Source of the DNA: Syntrophaceae bacterium
Lineage (GTDB): Bacteria; Desulfobacterota; Syntrophia; Syntrophales; UBA5619
DNA length: 5,981 nt
Assembly (NCBI GenBank): GCA_919902745.1
Contig: CAKKRN010000109.1
Location: 1 to 5,981, forward strand
Direction: 5' to 3'
A program made the position numbers and the translations under genes. Numbering within the stretch: the first letter of the stretch is position 1; the number at the start of each line of letters is the position of its first letter. Of the stretch, positions 1 through 5,981 are shown piece after piece. The notes under the pieces were generated by a model. It searched no databases. It was not told the DNA's origin and worked only from the letters and a program-made list of their open reading frames with translations.

Positions 1-1041
1 CGATGGTTGGAGATACTTTGTCTGCAGAAGTCGGGAGATATTTTTTAGAGAATCGTAAGCCTTCTCCACCGTATCGAAGCCATCGGGGTTCATCAGCGCG
101 CAGGTCGCCGGCATCAGAATGCTTTGGGAAAGGAGCTGCGGCAGATCAAAACCGGCCATTTCCAATTCCCGCCAGAGCGTTTCGATGCGATGGATGAGGC
201 CATCCGTAGATTCATTGATGAATTCATCATAGTTTGCCGGCACCAGCCCCCAGCCGAACATCCCGCCTTTACCCAGAAATCCATTGATCCCTTCCCGGTA
301 TTTGACGAATATCTCTCCGCAGTTGTAGGCATTGAACGAAAGGATGTCGATATCGAGATGGAGCAGAAAATCCCAGTCGGGATTGCCGCAGAGGTGGATG
401 CCCCGGGGATGTTCGATCTGGGCCAGGAAGCCTTCCAAATCGACGCGCGCCATATCTGCGGTATAGCCGGATATGGCGCTGAAGATGGACTGGAGTCCCG
501 GTTCGTCGATAAAAAGAAAGGCACGGGGATTTTTTTCTTTCAGTTCGCGCAATTGGCAGTTGGCCTTCCTTGCCATGAAGTCAAAGAGGATCGAGTGCAC
601 CTCGTCATTGTAAATGATCGGCTTCCTGTTTTCGTCCAGCACATTCAGGCCGAAGCTCACCGGGCCTTCCAACTGGCCGCGTATGGACACGTAAGGGGAT
701 AAATCCAAGGATAAAAATTGATGATAGGTGGCGGAAAACCAAGGGGACATCCGAAAAAAATCTTCATTTTCCAGATTCATCAGCGCATTTTCCAGTTCGG
801 CATAAAATTTTTCCGTACTGAAATGGAGCTTGCGATTTTCCGGTTCCAGAACGATGCCGGGGAAATTCTCCGAGGCCTGAACGTACATGTCTTCGAAATA
901 ATCCATCTTCGGCAGTTGCGGCCAGAAGGGGATGTCGACGCTCATCGCCACGGATAGCGCTCTCTCCATCTCTTTATGCGGCAGGATCCCCATCCCGGTG
1001 GTGATCAGATTCCCGGCAAAAGGCATGAGCATATGGGTCAT
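1..1041 (-). CDS. MetE C-terminal / URO-D-like superfamily enzyme (3' end cut by window edge)
   Basis: The frame is open for 347 codons from the ATG at 1041-1039 to base 1, with no stop. Family members are about 340-380 residues, so little is missing. The fold call rests on an N-terminal IPFWPQLPK segment (residues 37-45), typical of stand-alone proteins related to the C-terminal domain of cobalamin-independent methionine synthase and to uroporphyrinogen decarboxylase. Candidate zinc ligands in the MetE order are visible: His216 and Cys218 in IHLCGNPDW, Glu243 in LSFNAYNCGE, and Cys314 in PATCALMNPD. This suggests zinc-activated thiol methyl transfer, but the MetE N-terminal half is absent and the methyl donor and acceptor are unknown. 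The start is supported by GAGG at 1051-1054, nine bases upstream. In-frame ATGs at codons 4 and 6 are alternatives. It is divergent from the TRAP operon. The superfamily is fairly secure; the reaction is not. Confidence 0.82.
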   Translation of the reverse strand, partial: MTHMLMPFAGNLITTGMGILPHKEMERALSVAMSVDIPFWPQLPKMDYFEDMYVQASENFPGIVLEPENRKLHFSTEKFYAELENALMNLENEDFFRMSPWFSATYHQFLSLDLSPYVSIRGQLEGPVSFGLNVLDENRKPIIYNDEVHSILFDFMARKANCQLRELKEKNPRAFLFIDEPGLQSIFSAISGYTADMARVDLEGFLAQIEHPRGIHLCGNPDWDFLLHLDIDILSFNAYNCGEIFVKYREGINGFLGKGGMFGWGLVPANYDEFINESTDGLIHRIETLWRELEMAGFDLPQLLSQSILMPATCALMNPDGFDTVEKAYDSLKNISRLLQTKYLQPS

Positions 1042-1060
1042 GGCGCGTTTCCTCAGATTC

Positions 1061-1078
1061 AAAAAAAATTCAAAAAAA
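1061..1078 (+). promoter_or_regulatory. Phased A-tracts, candidate UP element
   Basis: Runs of eight A (1061-1068) and seven A (1072-1078) are separated by TTC. Their centres lie about 10.5 bases apart, one helical turn, and they sit just upstream of the TTGACA at 1084. That is where an UP element contacts the RNA polymerase alpha subunits, and phased A-tracts are expected to bend DNA. On the other strand the same bases would give a U-rich leader directly before the ribosome binding site of the MetE-like gene. The sequence is plain; the role is inferred. Confidence 0.5.
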
Positions 1079-1083
1079 TTCCC

Positions 1084-1111
1084 TTGACAGTATAGTGTGG
1101 ACTGTTAAAAT
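1084..1111 (+). promoter_or_regulatory. Sigma-70-type promoter for the TRAP operon
   Basis: A perfect -35 hexamer, TTGACA (1084-1089), is followed after 16 bases by TAAAAT (1106-1111), which matches five of six bases of the TATAAT consensus. Transcription would start near 1118, giving a leader of about 180 bases before dctP. An 8-base palindrome, GCTATAGC (1114-1121), covers the expected start point. I looked for the GG-N10-GC pattern of sigma-54, common in dct regulation, and did not find a convincing one. Confidence 0.6.
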
Positions 1112-1128
1112 ACGCTATAGCTCACGGT

Positions 1129-1139
1129 CGATAATATCG
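1129..1139. promoter_or_regulatory. Perfect 11-base palindrome, possible operator
   Basis: CGATA-A-TATCG is a perfect inverted repeat just downstream of the predicted start of transcription. A regulator bound here could block the rightward promoter. The site is short, and it abuts the left end of the inverted-repeat element, so it may simply be the edge of that element. No regulator gene is present in the window. Confidence 0.25.
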
Positions 1140-1255
1140 TAAAAAAGCCCCAGATCCTGTTACTCCCGCGGAAGCGGGTATCCATAGCATATTTAATAAC
1201 CGGGTTTGCGCCTTCACCGGAACGACGAAAAGGGTCCGAAATCGACCTTTTGCGA
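1137..1255. repeat. Degenerate inverted-repeat (REP/MITE-like) intergenic element
   Basis: The left half carries a perfect hairpin, CCCGC (1165-1169), loop GGAA, GCGGG (1174-1178), inside a segment reading GTTACTCCCGC...GCGGGTATCCA. The right half (about 1200-1226) reads like a decayed inverted copy: against the reverse complement of the left segment I count about 15 matches in 26. The outer edges also mirror each other: TCGTAAAAAAG (1137-1147) against CTTTTGCGA (1247-1255), sharing TTTT-R-CGA when inverted. This resembles a dispersed intergenic repeat I recall from deltaproteobacterial genomes. It would be transcribed as part of the dctP leader. The boundaries are approximate. Confidence 0.45.
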
Positions 1256-1297
1256 GGGCGTCACTGTTGAAAATTTTAAAAAAAGGGGGGAAATAAA

Positions 1298-2335
1298 ATG
1301 AACGATCGAAAAGTAAAAGTGGTTGTTGCGGTTTTTTTCCTGTGTCTTTTTTTTGGCTGGTCGCAGATCTATGCCCAAGTCAAGCCTGTCGGCCCCCCGA
1401 TGACCATAAAGATCTCCCATCAATGGCCGGGGGGGACCATCGACAAAGGCGATTTCCGGGACAGGCTTTGCCGCCTGTTTGCGAAGAAAGTGGAGGAAAA
1501 GACCGGGGGCGCCCTGAAATTCGAGATTTATCCCGCTTCCGCCCTTTTCAAGGCGGTGCCGCAGTATGATGCCATGCTGAAGGGCGCGCTCGACATGTCC
1601 GTTTATCCTCTCGATTACGCCGCCGGGAAGATTCCCCAGCTCTCCATCACCCTCATGCCCTGCATCGTCAAGGATCATCACCAGGCCATGCGCTGGAAAG
1701 ATGCGCCCATCGGCAGGGAAATCGAGAAGCTTTGCGAAGACAACGGGATGAAGATCATCACCTGGGCCTGGTGCGGCGGCGGCATGGCCGGCAAGGCCAA
1801 ACCTCTGATAAAACCGGAGGATATGCGGGGGGTGAAAATCCGGGCCGCGGGAAAGATGTTCGAGAGGATGCTCCATGATTCCGGGGCCGGCATCTCCAGC
1901 ATGCCTTCCGGCGACATATATTTCGCCCTGCAGACCGGGGTTCTGGACGCCTGCATGACCTCTTCTTCTTCCTTTGAATCTTACCGCATCTACGAGCAGG
2001 TGAAGTACTACACCTCCCCGCGCATCACTACGACCTGGTATATGTTCGAACCCCTGGCGATGAGCATGGTCACCTGGAAGAAACTGTCTCCGGAGCAGCA
2101 GAAGATCGTAGTGGAAGTCGGCAAAGAACTCGAGAAGTTTGCGCTGGAAGAGGCCATAAGAGACGATACCGAGGTGACGAACCTGTTCAAGTCCAAAGGC
2201 GTAACCGTTCATGACATGACTCCGGAGGAGTTCAAAGTCTGGGCGGAAACAGCCAAGAATACCGCCTGGAAGGAATACAGCGAAAAGGTGAAAGGCGGGA
2301 AAGAACTGCTCGAAAAGGCGCTGAATGTAAAATAA
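1298..2335 (+). CDS. dctP: TRAP transporter substrate-binding protein, DctP family
   Basis: This 345-residue periplasmic receptor captures the substrate and delivers it to DctQM. Residues 1-26 form a signal peptide: basic start, hydrophobic core at about 8-22, likely cleavage after IYA (Ala26). Family signatures are KPLIKPEDMRGVKIRAAG (168-185), where Arg182 matches the arginine that holds the substrate carboxylate in characterised members, and GDIYFALQTGVLDA (205-218). The C-terminal part is helical and rich in Lys and Glu. The mature protein has five cysteines (58, 122, 146, 159, 219), an odd number that leaves at least one unpaired. The start is supported by a G-rich site, AGGGGGG (1284-1290), seven bases before the ATG. 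The length is normal. The family is sure; the substrate is only inferred to be an organic acid, possibly a dicarboxylate such as malonate in view of the nearby matB. Confidence 0.94.
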   Translation: MNDRKVKVVVAVFFLCLFFGWSQIYAQVKPVGPPMTIKISHQWPGGTIDKGDFRDRLCRLFAKKVEEKTGGALKFEIYPASALFKAVPQYDAMLKGALDMSVYPLDYAAGKIPQLSITLMPCIVKDHHQAMRWKDAPIGREIEKLCEDNGMKIITWAWCGGGMAGKAKPLIKPEDMRGVKIRAAGKMFERMLHDSGAGISSMPSGDIYFALQTGVLDACMTSSSSFESYRIYEQVKYYTSPRITTTWYMFEPLAMSMVTWKKLSPEQQKIVVEVGKELEKFALEEAIRDDTEVTNLFKSKGVTVHDMTPEEFKVWAETAKNTAWKEYSEKVKGGKELLEKALNVK

Positions 2336-2370
2336 CTCAGGAGAGCGAAAGACGATCGTAACCCATAATC

Positions 2371-2410
2371 CAATTTGCAAGGGGAGCCGGGACGCTCCCC
2401 TTGTCAATTG
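2371..2410 (+). promoter_or_regulatory. Long intercistronic hairpin between dctP and dctQ
   Basis: CAAGGGGAGC (2378-2387) and GCTCCCCTTG (2394-2403) form a perfect 10-bp stem around the loop CGGGAC. The stem extends through a G-U pair (2377/2404), one mismatch (2376/2405) and five more pairs (2371-2375 with 2406-2410). No U-run follows, so it is not a standard intrinsic terminator. It more likely protects the 3' end of a processed dctP mRNA, or allows partial termination, so that the binding protein is made in excess over the membrane subunits. Such hairpins are known between malE and malF. The hairpin is seen; the role is inferred. Confidence 0.65.
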
Positions 2411-2413
2411 ATA

Positions 2414-2419
2414 AAGGAG
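2414..2419 (+). promoter_or_regulatory. dctQ: dctQ ribosome binding site (fixes the start)
   Basis: AAGGAG lies five bases before the ATG at 2425. It starts only four bases after the intercistronic hairpin, so folding of the RNA could influence translation of dctQ. It makes the ATG at 2425 much more likely than the in-frame TTG at 2401, which is inside the hairpin. The ATG at 2431 (spacing 11) is a weaker alternative. Confidence 0.75.
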
Positions 2420-2424
2420 TCGTT

Positions 2425-2943
2425 ATGACGATGAAATTTCTCCGGGGGGTGATGCAGGGGATCGAAAATCTTAACCGCAGTTTGTATTATATAAGTAGCC
2501 TGGCCATTTTGCTTTCCGCCTTCATCCTCACCTACGAGGTGATTGTCCGGTACGTCCTGAGAATACCCACTATCTGGGAGATCGAAACATCTGTTTACCT
2601 GACCGTCATGGCCACTTACCTGGGAGCGGCGTATGGTCTGAAAGACGGCGCCCACATCAATATCGACATGATAACCCGGCTTCTTCCCAAAGGATTTACC
2701 GAAAAGTTGTCGCTGGCCACCTCGATGATCGCCCTTGTTTTCTGCCTGCTTCTGGCCTGGAAAGGCTGGGGTATGTGGTGGGAAGCCACCGCCAAGGGCT
2801 GGCGTTCGGAGTCCTTATGGGGTCCGCCTCTTACCATCCCCTATTTTTTTCTTCCGCTGGGCATGACCCTTTTATCCCTCCAATATATCGTTCTGATTTC
2901 CGAAATAATCGAGAAGAGAGGAGGGAAGAACCATGGATCCTAA
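2425..2943 (+). CDS. dctQ: TRAP transporter small permease, DctQ family
   Basis: This 172-residue inner-membrane subunit has the usual DctQ length and four hydrophobic segments at about residues 20-42, 52-72, 94-113 and 136-160. The family signature is present between segments 1 and 3: EVIVRYVLRIPTIWEIE, with Arg42, Trp51, Glu52 and Glu54, and then LGAAYGLKDGAHINIDM with His77. DctQ packs against DctM and helps dock the loaded binding protein; it does not transport by itself. Its end overlaps the start of dctM by 11 bases, which implies translational coupling. The stop is TAA at 2941-2943. Placing the start at 2425 rather than the TTG at 2401 removes eight residues with no family support. Family call is very secure. 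Confidence 0.94.
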   Translation: MTMKFLRGVMQGIENLNRSLYYISSLAILLSAFILTYEVIVRYVLRIPTIWEIETSVYLTVMATYLGAAYGLKDGAHINIDMITRLLPKGFTEKLSLATSMIALVFCLLLAWKGWGMWWEATAKGWRSESLWGPPLTIPYFFLPLGMTLLSLQYIVLISEIIEKRGGKNHGS

Positions 2944-4288
2944 CATTCTGGGAATCATCGTCGGGCTGGTTTCCCTCGTTTTTCTTTTCAGTGGCATGCC
3001 CATTGCCTTTGCCCTGGGCGTTCCCTCCGTGCTTTTTATCCTGCTGTTCATGGACAGCCACCAATTCGACCTCATCGCCCACACGATGTATGACGGGCTG
3101 AATGACTTTGGTCTCTTGGCCATCCCCTTGTTCATCCTTATGGGTTCCATCATCGCCTCAACCAAGACGGGAGCGGATCTTTACGAGGGCCTGCACCGGT
3201 GGCTCCACCGTCTTCCCGGAGGACTGGCCGTCAGCAACATCGTTGCCTGCGCCATTTTTTCCGCCCTCTGCGGGTCCAGCCCGGCAACGGCCGCCGCCAT
3301 AGGCACGATGGGCATTCCGGAGATGCGCAAACGGGGATACCCCGATTCCCTGGCCACCGGTTGTATCGTCGCCGGCGGGACCCTGGGAATTCTCATTCCG
3401 CCCAGCGTCACCATGATCATCTACGGCATTGCCACCCAGACCTCCATCGGCAAACTTTTCCTGGCCGGTGTCATCCCCGGGATCGTGATCACCATCATGA
3501 TGTGCATCTGGGTGGTTTTATATTCCCAATGGGCCAGGAGGAAGAGGACCAGGGAAGGAGTAAATCCGTCTATATCCGAAGGCACAGGCACTGAGTTCTT
3601 TGAAAATGTCACATATTCCTGGAAGGAAAAGGTGTCGGCCATCAGTCGCGTTGCACCGTTCATCTTTTTGATTGTCATCATCATGGGCAGTCTCTATGGC
3701 GGCTGGGCCACCCCGAGCGAGGCGGCAGGCGTCGGTTCGGTGGCGGCCCTCTTTCTTGTCATGGCCATCTACAAACTCAGGGTCAAAGACTACGAAAAGG
3801 TACTGCACATGACCATCAAGGAAAGCACCATGATCCTGATGATCATCGCCGCCTCTTTCCTCTTCGGGGCCGTCATGACAAAGCTCTACATCACCCAGTC
3901 GATTATCAACGCCATCGTCGGCGCGGGTCTCTCCAAGTGGTCGCTCATGATCATGATCAACATCTTCATGCTGGTTTTGGGGTGCTTCATGCCCCCCGTG
4001 GCGATCATCCTGATTCTGGCGCCCATTTTGTACCCTGTGCTTGTCAAGTACGGATTCGATCCCATCTGGTTCGGGGTCATCATGACGATCAACATGGAGG
4101 TGGGATTAATCACTCCGCCGGTAGGTCTGAATCTTTATGTCGTCCAGGGGATCGCCCCCGATGTGCCTTTAAGCCGGGTGCTTGTCGGTTCTTTCCCTTT
4201 TGTGCTGATCCTTCTGTTAGGGATAGTAATTTGCTCGATCTGGCCGGAATTGACCCTTTGGCTGCCGAATAAAATGATTACACGCTGA
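2933..4288 (+). CDS. dctM: TRAP transporter large permease, DctM family
   Basis: This 451-residue protein, slightly longer than the usual 425-440, is the transport subunit of the TRAP system. Family knowledge says it moves the substrate with sodium by an elevator mechanism. Hydrophobic helices run throughout. Signatures include GSSPATAAAIGTMGIPEM (114-131), GGTLGILIPPSVTMIIYG (148-165), GWATPSEAAGVGSVAAL (257-273), CFMPPVAIILILAPILYP (351-368) and the C-terminal ITPPVGLNLYVVQGI (393-407); the two PP-containing hairpin regions correspond to the internal inverted repeat that forms the ion and substrate sites. A polar loop at about 200-235, RRKRTREGV onwards, accounts for the extra length and is probably cytoplasmic. 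A strong AGGAGG (2919-2924) lies eight bases before the ATG. It is the last gene of the operon. Confidence 0.95.
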   Translation: MDPNILGIIVGLVSLVFLFSGMPIAFALGVPSVLFILLFMDSHQFDLIAHTMYDGLNDFGLLAIPLFILMGSIIASTKTGADLYEGLHRWLHRLPGGLAVSNIVACAIFSALCGSSPATAAAIGTMGIPEMRKRGYPDSLATGCIVAGGTLGILIPPSVTMIIYGIATQTSIGKLFLAGVIPGIVITIMMCIWVVLYSQWARRKRTREGVNPSISEGTGTEFFENVTYSWKEKVSAISRVAPFIFLIVIIMGSLYGGWATPSEAAGVGSVAALFLVMAIYKLRVKDYEKVLHMTIKESTMILMIIAASFLFGAVMTKLYITQSIINAIVGAGLSKWSLMIMINIFMLVLGCFMPPVAIILILAPILYPVLVKYGFDPIWFGVIMTINMEVGLITPPVGLNLYVVQGIAPDVPLSRVLVGSFPFVLILLLGIVICSIWPELTLWLPNKMITR

Positions 4289-4318
4289 AAAAGCGGACAC
4301 TCTTGTAAATAGCCGAGA
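4289..4318. other. Convergent gap between dctM and matB, no clear terminator
   Basis: Only 30 bases separate the two stop codons. The best fold is a 4-bp stem, CGCT (4283-4286) with AGCG (4292-4295), which is too weak for an intrinsic terminator on either strand. Transcripts from the two sides probably run into each other, or end by Rho. Confidence 0.5.
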
Positions 4319-5833
4319 TCACCCGGCGAATTGTTGCCGCAGGATGTTCTTCTGGACCTTGCCCATGCTGTTGCGCGGCAGTTCGTCGATAAAATGGACG
4401 CGCTTCGGCGCCTTGAAGTTGGCAAGGGCGCCCTTCAATGCGTGAATGATACTGGTTTCGGTCGCAGCCGCGCCGTTCGGGTTCTTCTGGCGTACGACCG
4501 CCGCAACAACAGCCTCGCCGAAGTCCGGATGGGGTACGCCGAAGACGGCGGATTCAAAAACGCCCGGCATGGCGTCGATCATCTCCTCGATTTCCTTCGG
4601 ATAGACGTTCAGCCCCCCGCTGATGATGAGATCCTTTGAACGGCCGATGATCGAAATGTAGCCATCTTTGTCCCGTTTGCCCATGTCCCCTGTCTTGAAA
4701 AAACCGTCCGCGGTGAACTCCTCGCTGGTCTTTTCCGGCATCCGCCAGTAGCCGCGGAAAATGTTATCCCCCTTGACCTCAATTTGGCCGATCTCGCCGA
4801 TCTCTGCCGGCCGGTTTTCGGCGTCGGCAATCCGGATCGACACGCCCGGCAGAGGAAAACCGACCGTTCCCCCCCGCCGTTCGTCGTCGTATGGGTTGGA
4901 GGTAAACATGTTGCCCTCCGTCATGCCGTAGCGTTCGAGAATCGTGTAACCGGTACGGGTTTTAAACTCCTCAAACGTTTCCATCAGCAACGGCGCCGAA
5001 CCGGAGATGAAAAGACGCATGTTGGAGCACAGTTCCCGTGTAAACCCTTGATCCGCGAGCAGGCGCACATAGTAGGTCGGCACGCCCATGAACACCGTCG
5101 CCCGGGGCAGCAACGCGAGGGCGCGTTTGGCATCGAATTTTGGTTCGAAGAACATCGGGCTGCCGTTCATCAGGCTGCAGTGGGTGGCGACAAACAGCCC
5201 GTGGACGTGAAAGATCGGCAGCATGTGTAAAAGGACGTCTCCGGATCGGAACCCCCAGTAGCGATGGAGCACCTTGGCATTGGATGCCAGATTCCGATGG
5301 GACAGCATGGCCCCCTTGGAGCGCCCGGTCGTCCCCGAGGTATAGAGGAGTGCGGCGAGATCCTCTCCGGTGCGCGCGACGGTTGTAAAATGATCCGGCC
5401 GTGATGAGGCCGCTTCCGCCAAGCTGCCGCTGCCGTCGTCATCCAATTCAAGCAAATGGGTTACGCCGGCTTTTGCCGCCAGTTCTTCGGCCAGCGCCCG
5501 GATCTGCGGTCGGCAGACGAAGACGCGGGGTGTGGCATCGCCCAGGAAGTACTCGATTTCGTGACGCTGATAGGCGTCATTCATCGGCAGGTAAACGGCG
5601 CCGGCCCGCAGGGCGCCCAGGTAGAGAAAGAGCGCCTGCGGGGATTTTCTCACCTGTACGGCGACGCGGTCTCCAGGTTGCACACCCAGCGCTGCTAACA
5701 GGGCGGCGTATCGTGCCGATTCGCGTTGCACCCTTCCGTAACTGATTTGAGAACCGTCGGGCAATATCAGGCAGGGTGCATCCAGGTTTTCCGGAAAGCA
5801 GGACTGAAGAATTTCGTACAGGTTTTCGTTCAT
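4319..5833 (-). CDS. matB: Malonyl-CoA synthetase (MatB-type acyl-CoA ligase)
   Basis: This 504-residue cytoplasmic enzyme of the AMP-forming adenylate superfamily has the normal MatB length. It would convert malonate, ATP and CoA to malonyl-CoA, AMP and pyrophosphate. Visible motifs are the P-loop YTSGTTGRSKG (164-174), LPIFHVHGLF (205-214), MGVPTYYVRLL (249-259), MRLFISGSAPLL (272-283), the aromatic/Glu motif ERYGMTEGNM (300-309), the hinge region GRSKDLIISGG (397-407), NVYPKEIEEMIDAMPGV (409-425) and the catalytic lysine in PRNSMGKVQK (Lys492). The text matches rhizobial MatB, as I remember it, nearly motif for motif, and differs from medium- and long-chain ligases. Related C3 diacids such as methylmalonate may also be used. 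AGGAG (5841-5845 on the complement) lies seven bases before the ATG. The start overlaps the upstream stop as ATGA. No malonyl-CoA decarboxylase gene is in view. Confidence 0.88.
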   Translation of the reverse strand: MNENLYEILQSCFPENLDAPCLILPDGSQISYGRVQRESARYAALLAALGVQPGDRVAVQVRKSPQALFLYLGALRAGAVYLPMNDAYQRHEIEYFLGDATPRVFVCRPQIRALAEELAAKAGVTHLLELDDDGSGSLAEAASSRPDHFTTVARTGEDLAALLYTSGTTGRSKGAMLSHRNLASNAKVLHRYWGFRSGDVLLHMLPIFHVHGLFVATHCSLMNGSPMFFEPKFDAKRALALLPRATVFMGVPTYYVRLLADQGFTRELCSNMRLFISGSAPLLMETFEEFKTRTGYTILERYGMTEGNMFTSNPYDDERRGGTVGFPLPGVSIRIADAENRPAEIGEIGQIEVKGDNIFRGYWRMPEKTSEEFTADGFFKTGDMGKRDKDGYISIIGRSKDLIISGGLNVYPKEIEEMIDAMPGVFESAVFGVPHPDFGEAVVAAVVRQKNPNGAAATETSIIHALKGALANFKAPKRVHFIDELPRNSMGKVQKNILRQQFAG

Positions 5834-5981
5834 ACGCCTACTCCTAATAATCCTGTGATATCCAACAGAAGAACGAATAACATGAAGAATACGTTTAACA
5901 ACACCAGCCTTGCCAGTTTTGATTGATCGTTTTGCTCAGCGTCTGGTTCATCCGGTTCGGAGGCTACGAAGATCGGCCCTG
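5830..5981 (-). CDS. C-terminal end of an unrecognised protein with a hydrophobic tail (5' end outside window)
   Basis: Reading leftward from the right edge, one frame stays open for 49 codons and stops at TGA (5832-5830), giving the ATGA overlap with the matB ATG. The visible residues begin GPIFVASEPDEPDAEQ, an acidic, probably exposed stretch. They end with a hydrophobic segment of about 25 residues containing NVFFMLFVLLLDITGLL and finishing GVGV, with nothing after it. That pattern suggests a last membrane helix or a tail anchor. The matB ribosome binding site lies inside this reading frame, so the genes are probably co-transcribed and translationally coupled. I do not recognise the family. 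Chance openness of a 150-base frame is possible, but the stop/start overlap argues for a real gene. Confidence 0.6.
   Translation of the reverse strand, partial: GPIFVASEPDEPDAEQNDQSKLARLVLLNVFFMLFVLLLDITGLLGVGV

Noticed and set aside
124..702. A 192-codon open frame on the plus strand
   Set aside because: It lies wholly inside the minus-strand MetE-like gene, which has coherent family motifs and a 347-codon open frame; the plus frame shows no domain.
1061..1080. Start of a CRISPR or longer tandem repeat array (ATTC plus A-run units)
   Set aside because: There are only two units, about 11-12 bases long, with no spacers and no further copies; phased A-tracts explain them.
1042..1297. A known riboswitch or sigma-54 promoter in the divergent intergenic region
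   Set aside because: No recognisable riboswitch core and no convincing GG-N10-GC pair were found; the leader structure is better explained by the inverted-repeat element.
1214..2407. A 397-codon open frame on the minus strand, longer than dctP itself
   Set aside because: It is antisense to dctP, its translation is rich in His, Gly, Arg and Pro with no recognisable family, and dctP carries a signal peptide, family motifs and a ribosome binding site. It is a shadow of codon bias.
2371..2410. Intrinsic terminator ending a dctP-only transcript
   Set aside because: The stem is strong, but the bases after it (ATAAAGGAGT) are not a U-run, so a full terminator is unlikely; an attenuation or stability role fits better.
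2401..2943. dctQ starting at the TTG at 2401
   Set aside because: That codon lies in the 3' arm of the hairpin with no suitable ribosome binding site, whereas AAGGAG sits five bases before the ATG at 2425.
4319..5833. Generic long-chain fatty acyl-CoA ligase
   Set aside because: The motif text (for example LPIFHVHGLF, MRLFISGSAPLL, ERYGMTEGNM, PRNSMGKVQK) and the 504-residue length fit the MatB subgroup better than the fatty acyl ligases.

Overview
This 6 kb window reads as an ordinary bacterial transport and metabolism region. It most resembles an anaerobic Desulfobacterota (deltaproteobacterial) genome of the Syntrophales or sulfate-reducer kind. That guess rests on the style of the TRAP binding protein, on a stand-alone enzyme with a MetE C-terminal/URO-D-like fold, and on an intergenic CCCGC...GCGGG repeat that I recall from such genomes. 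I could not test it by database search. I see no defence system, CRISPR array, integrase, transposase, tRNA or rRNA.

Layout. (1) 1-1041, minus: a nearly complete gene for an enzyme of the cobalamin-independent methionine synthase C-terminal domain / uroporphyrinogen decarboxylase-like superfamily, running off the left edge. (2) 1042-1297: a divergent control region. It holds two helically phased A-tracts, a good sigma-70 promoter pointing right, short palindromes, and a degenerate inverted-repeat (REP- or MITE-like) element inside the predicted 5' leader of the next gene. (3) 1298-4288, plus: a complete TRAP transporter operon, dctP-dctQ-dctM. A long perfect hairpin lies between dctP and dctQ, and dctQ and dctM overlap by 11 bases. 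(4) 4319-5833, minus: a malonyl-CoA synthetase (MatB-type) gene, convergent with the TRAP operon across only 30 bases. (5) 5830-5981, minus: the 3' end of an unrecognised gene whose product ends in a hydrophobic segment. Its stop codon overlaps the matB start as ATGA, so the two are very likely one operon.

How they may work together. DctP captures an organic anion, probably a carboxylate, in the periplasm, and DctQM import it with sodium. MatB makes malonyl-CoA from malonate, CoA and ATP. TRAP transporters are known to sit beside malonate genes in other bacteria, so malonate or a related dicarboxylate is a reasonable candidate substrate. The convergent arrangement means there is no shared transcript to support this directly. 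The MetE-like gene faces away from the TRAP operon and may share its control region, but nothing in the sequence links it chemically to the transporter.
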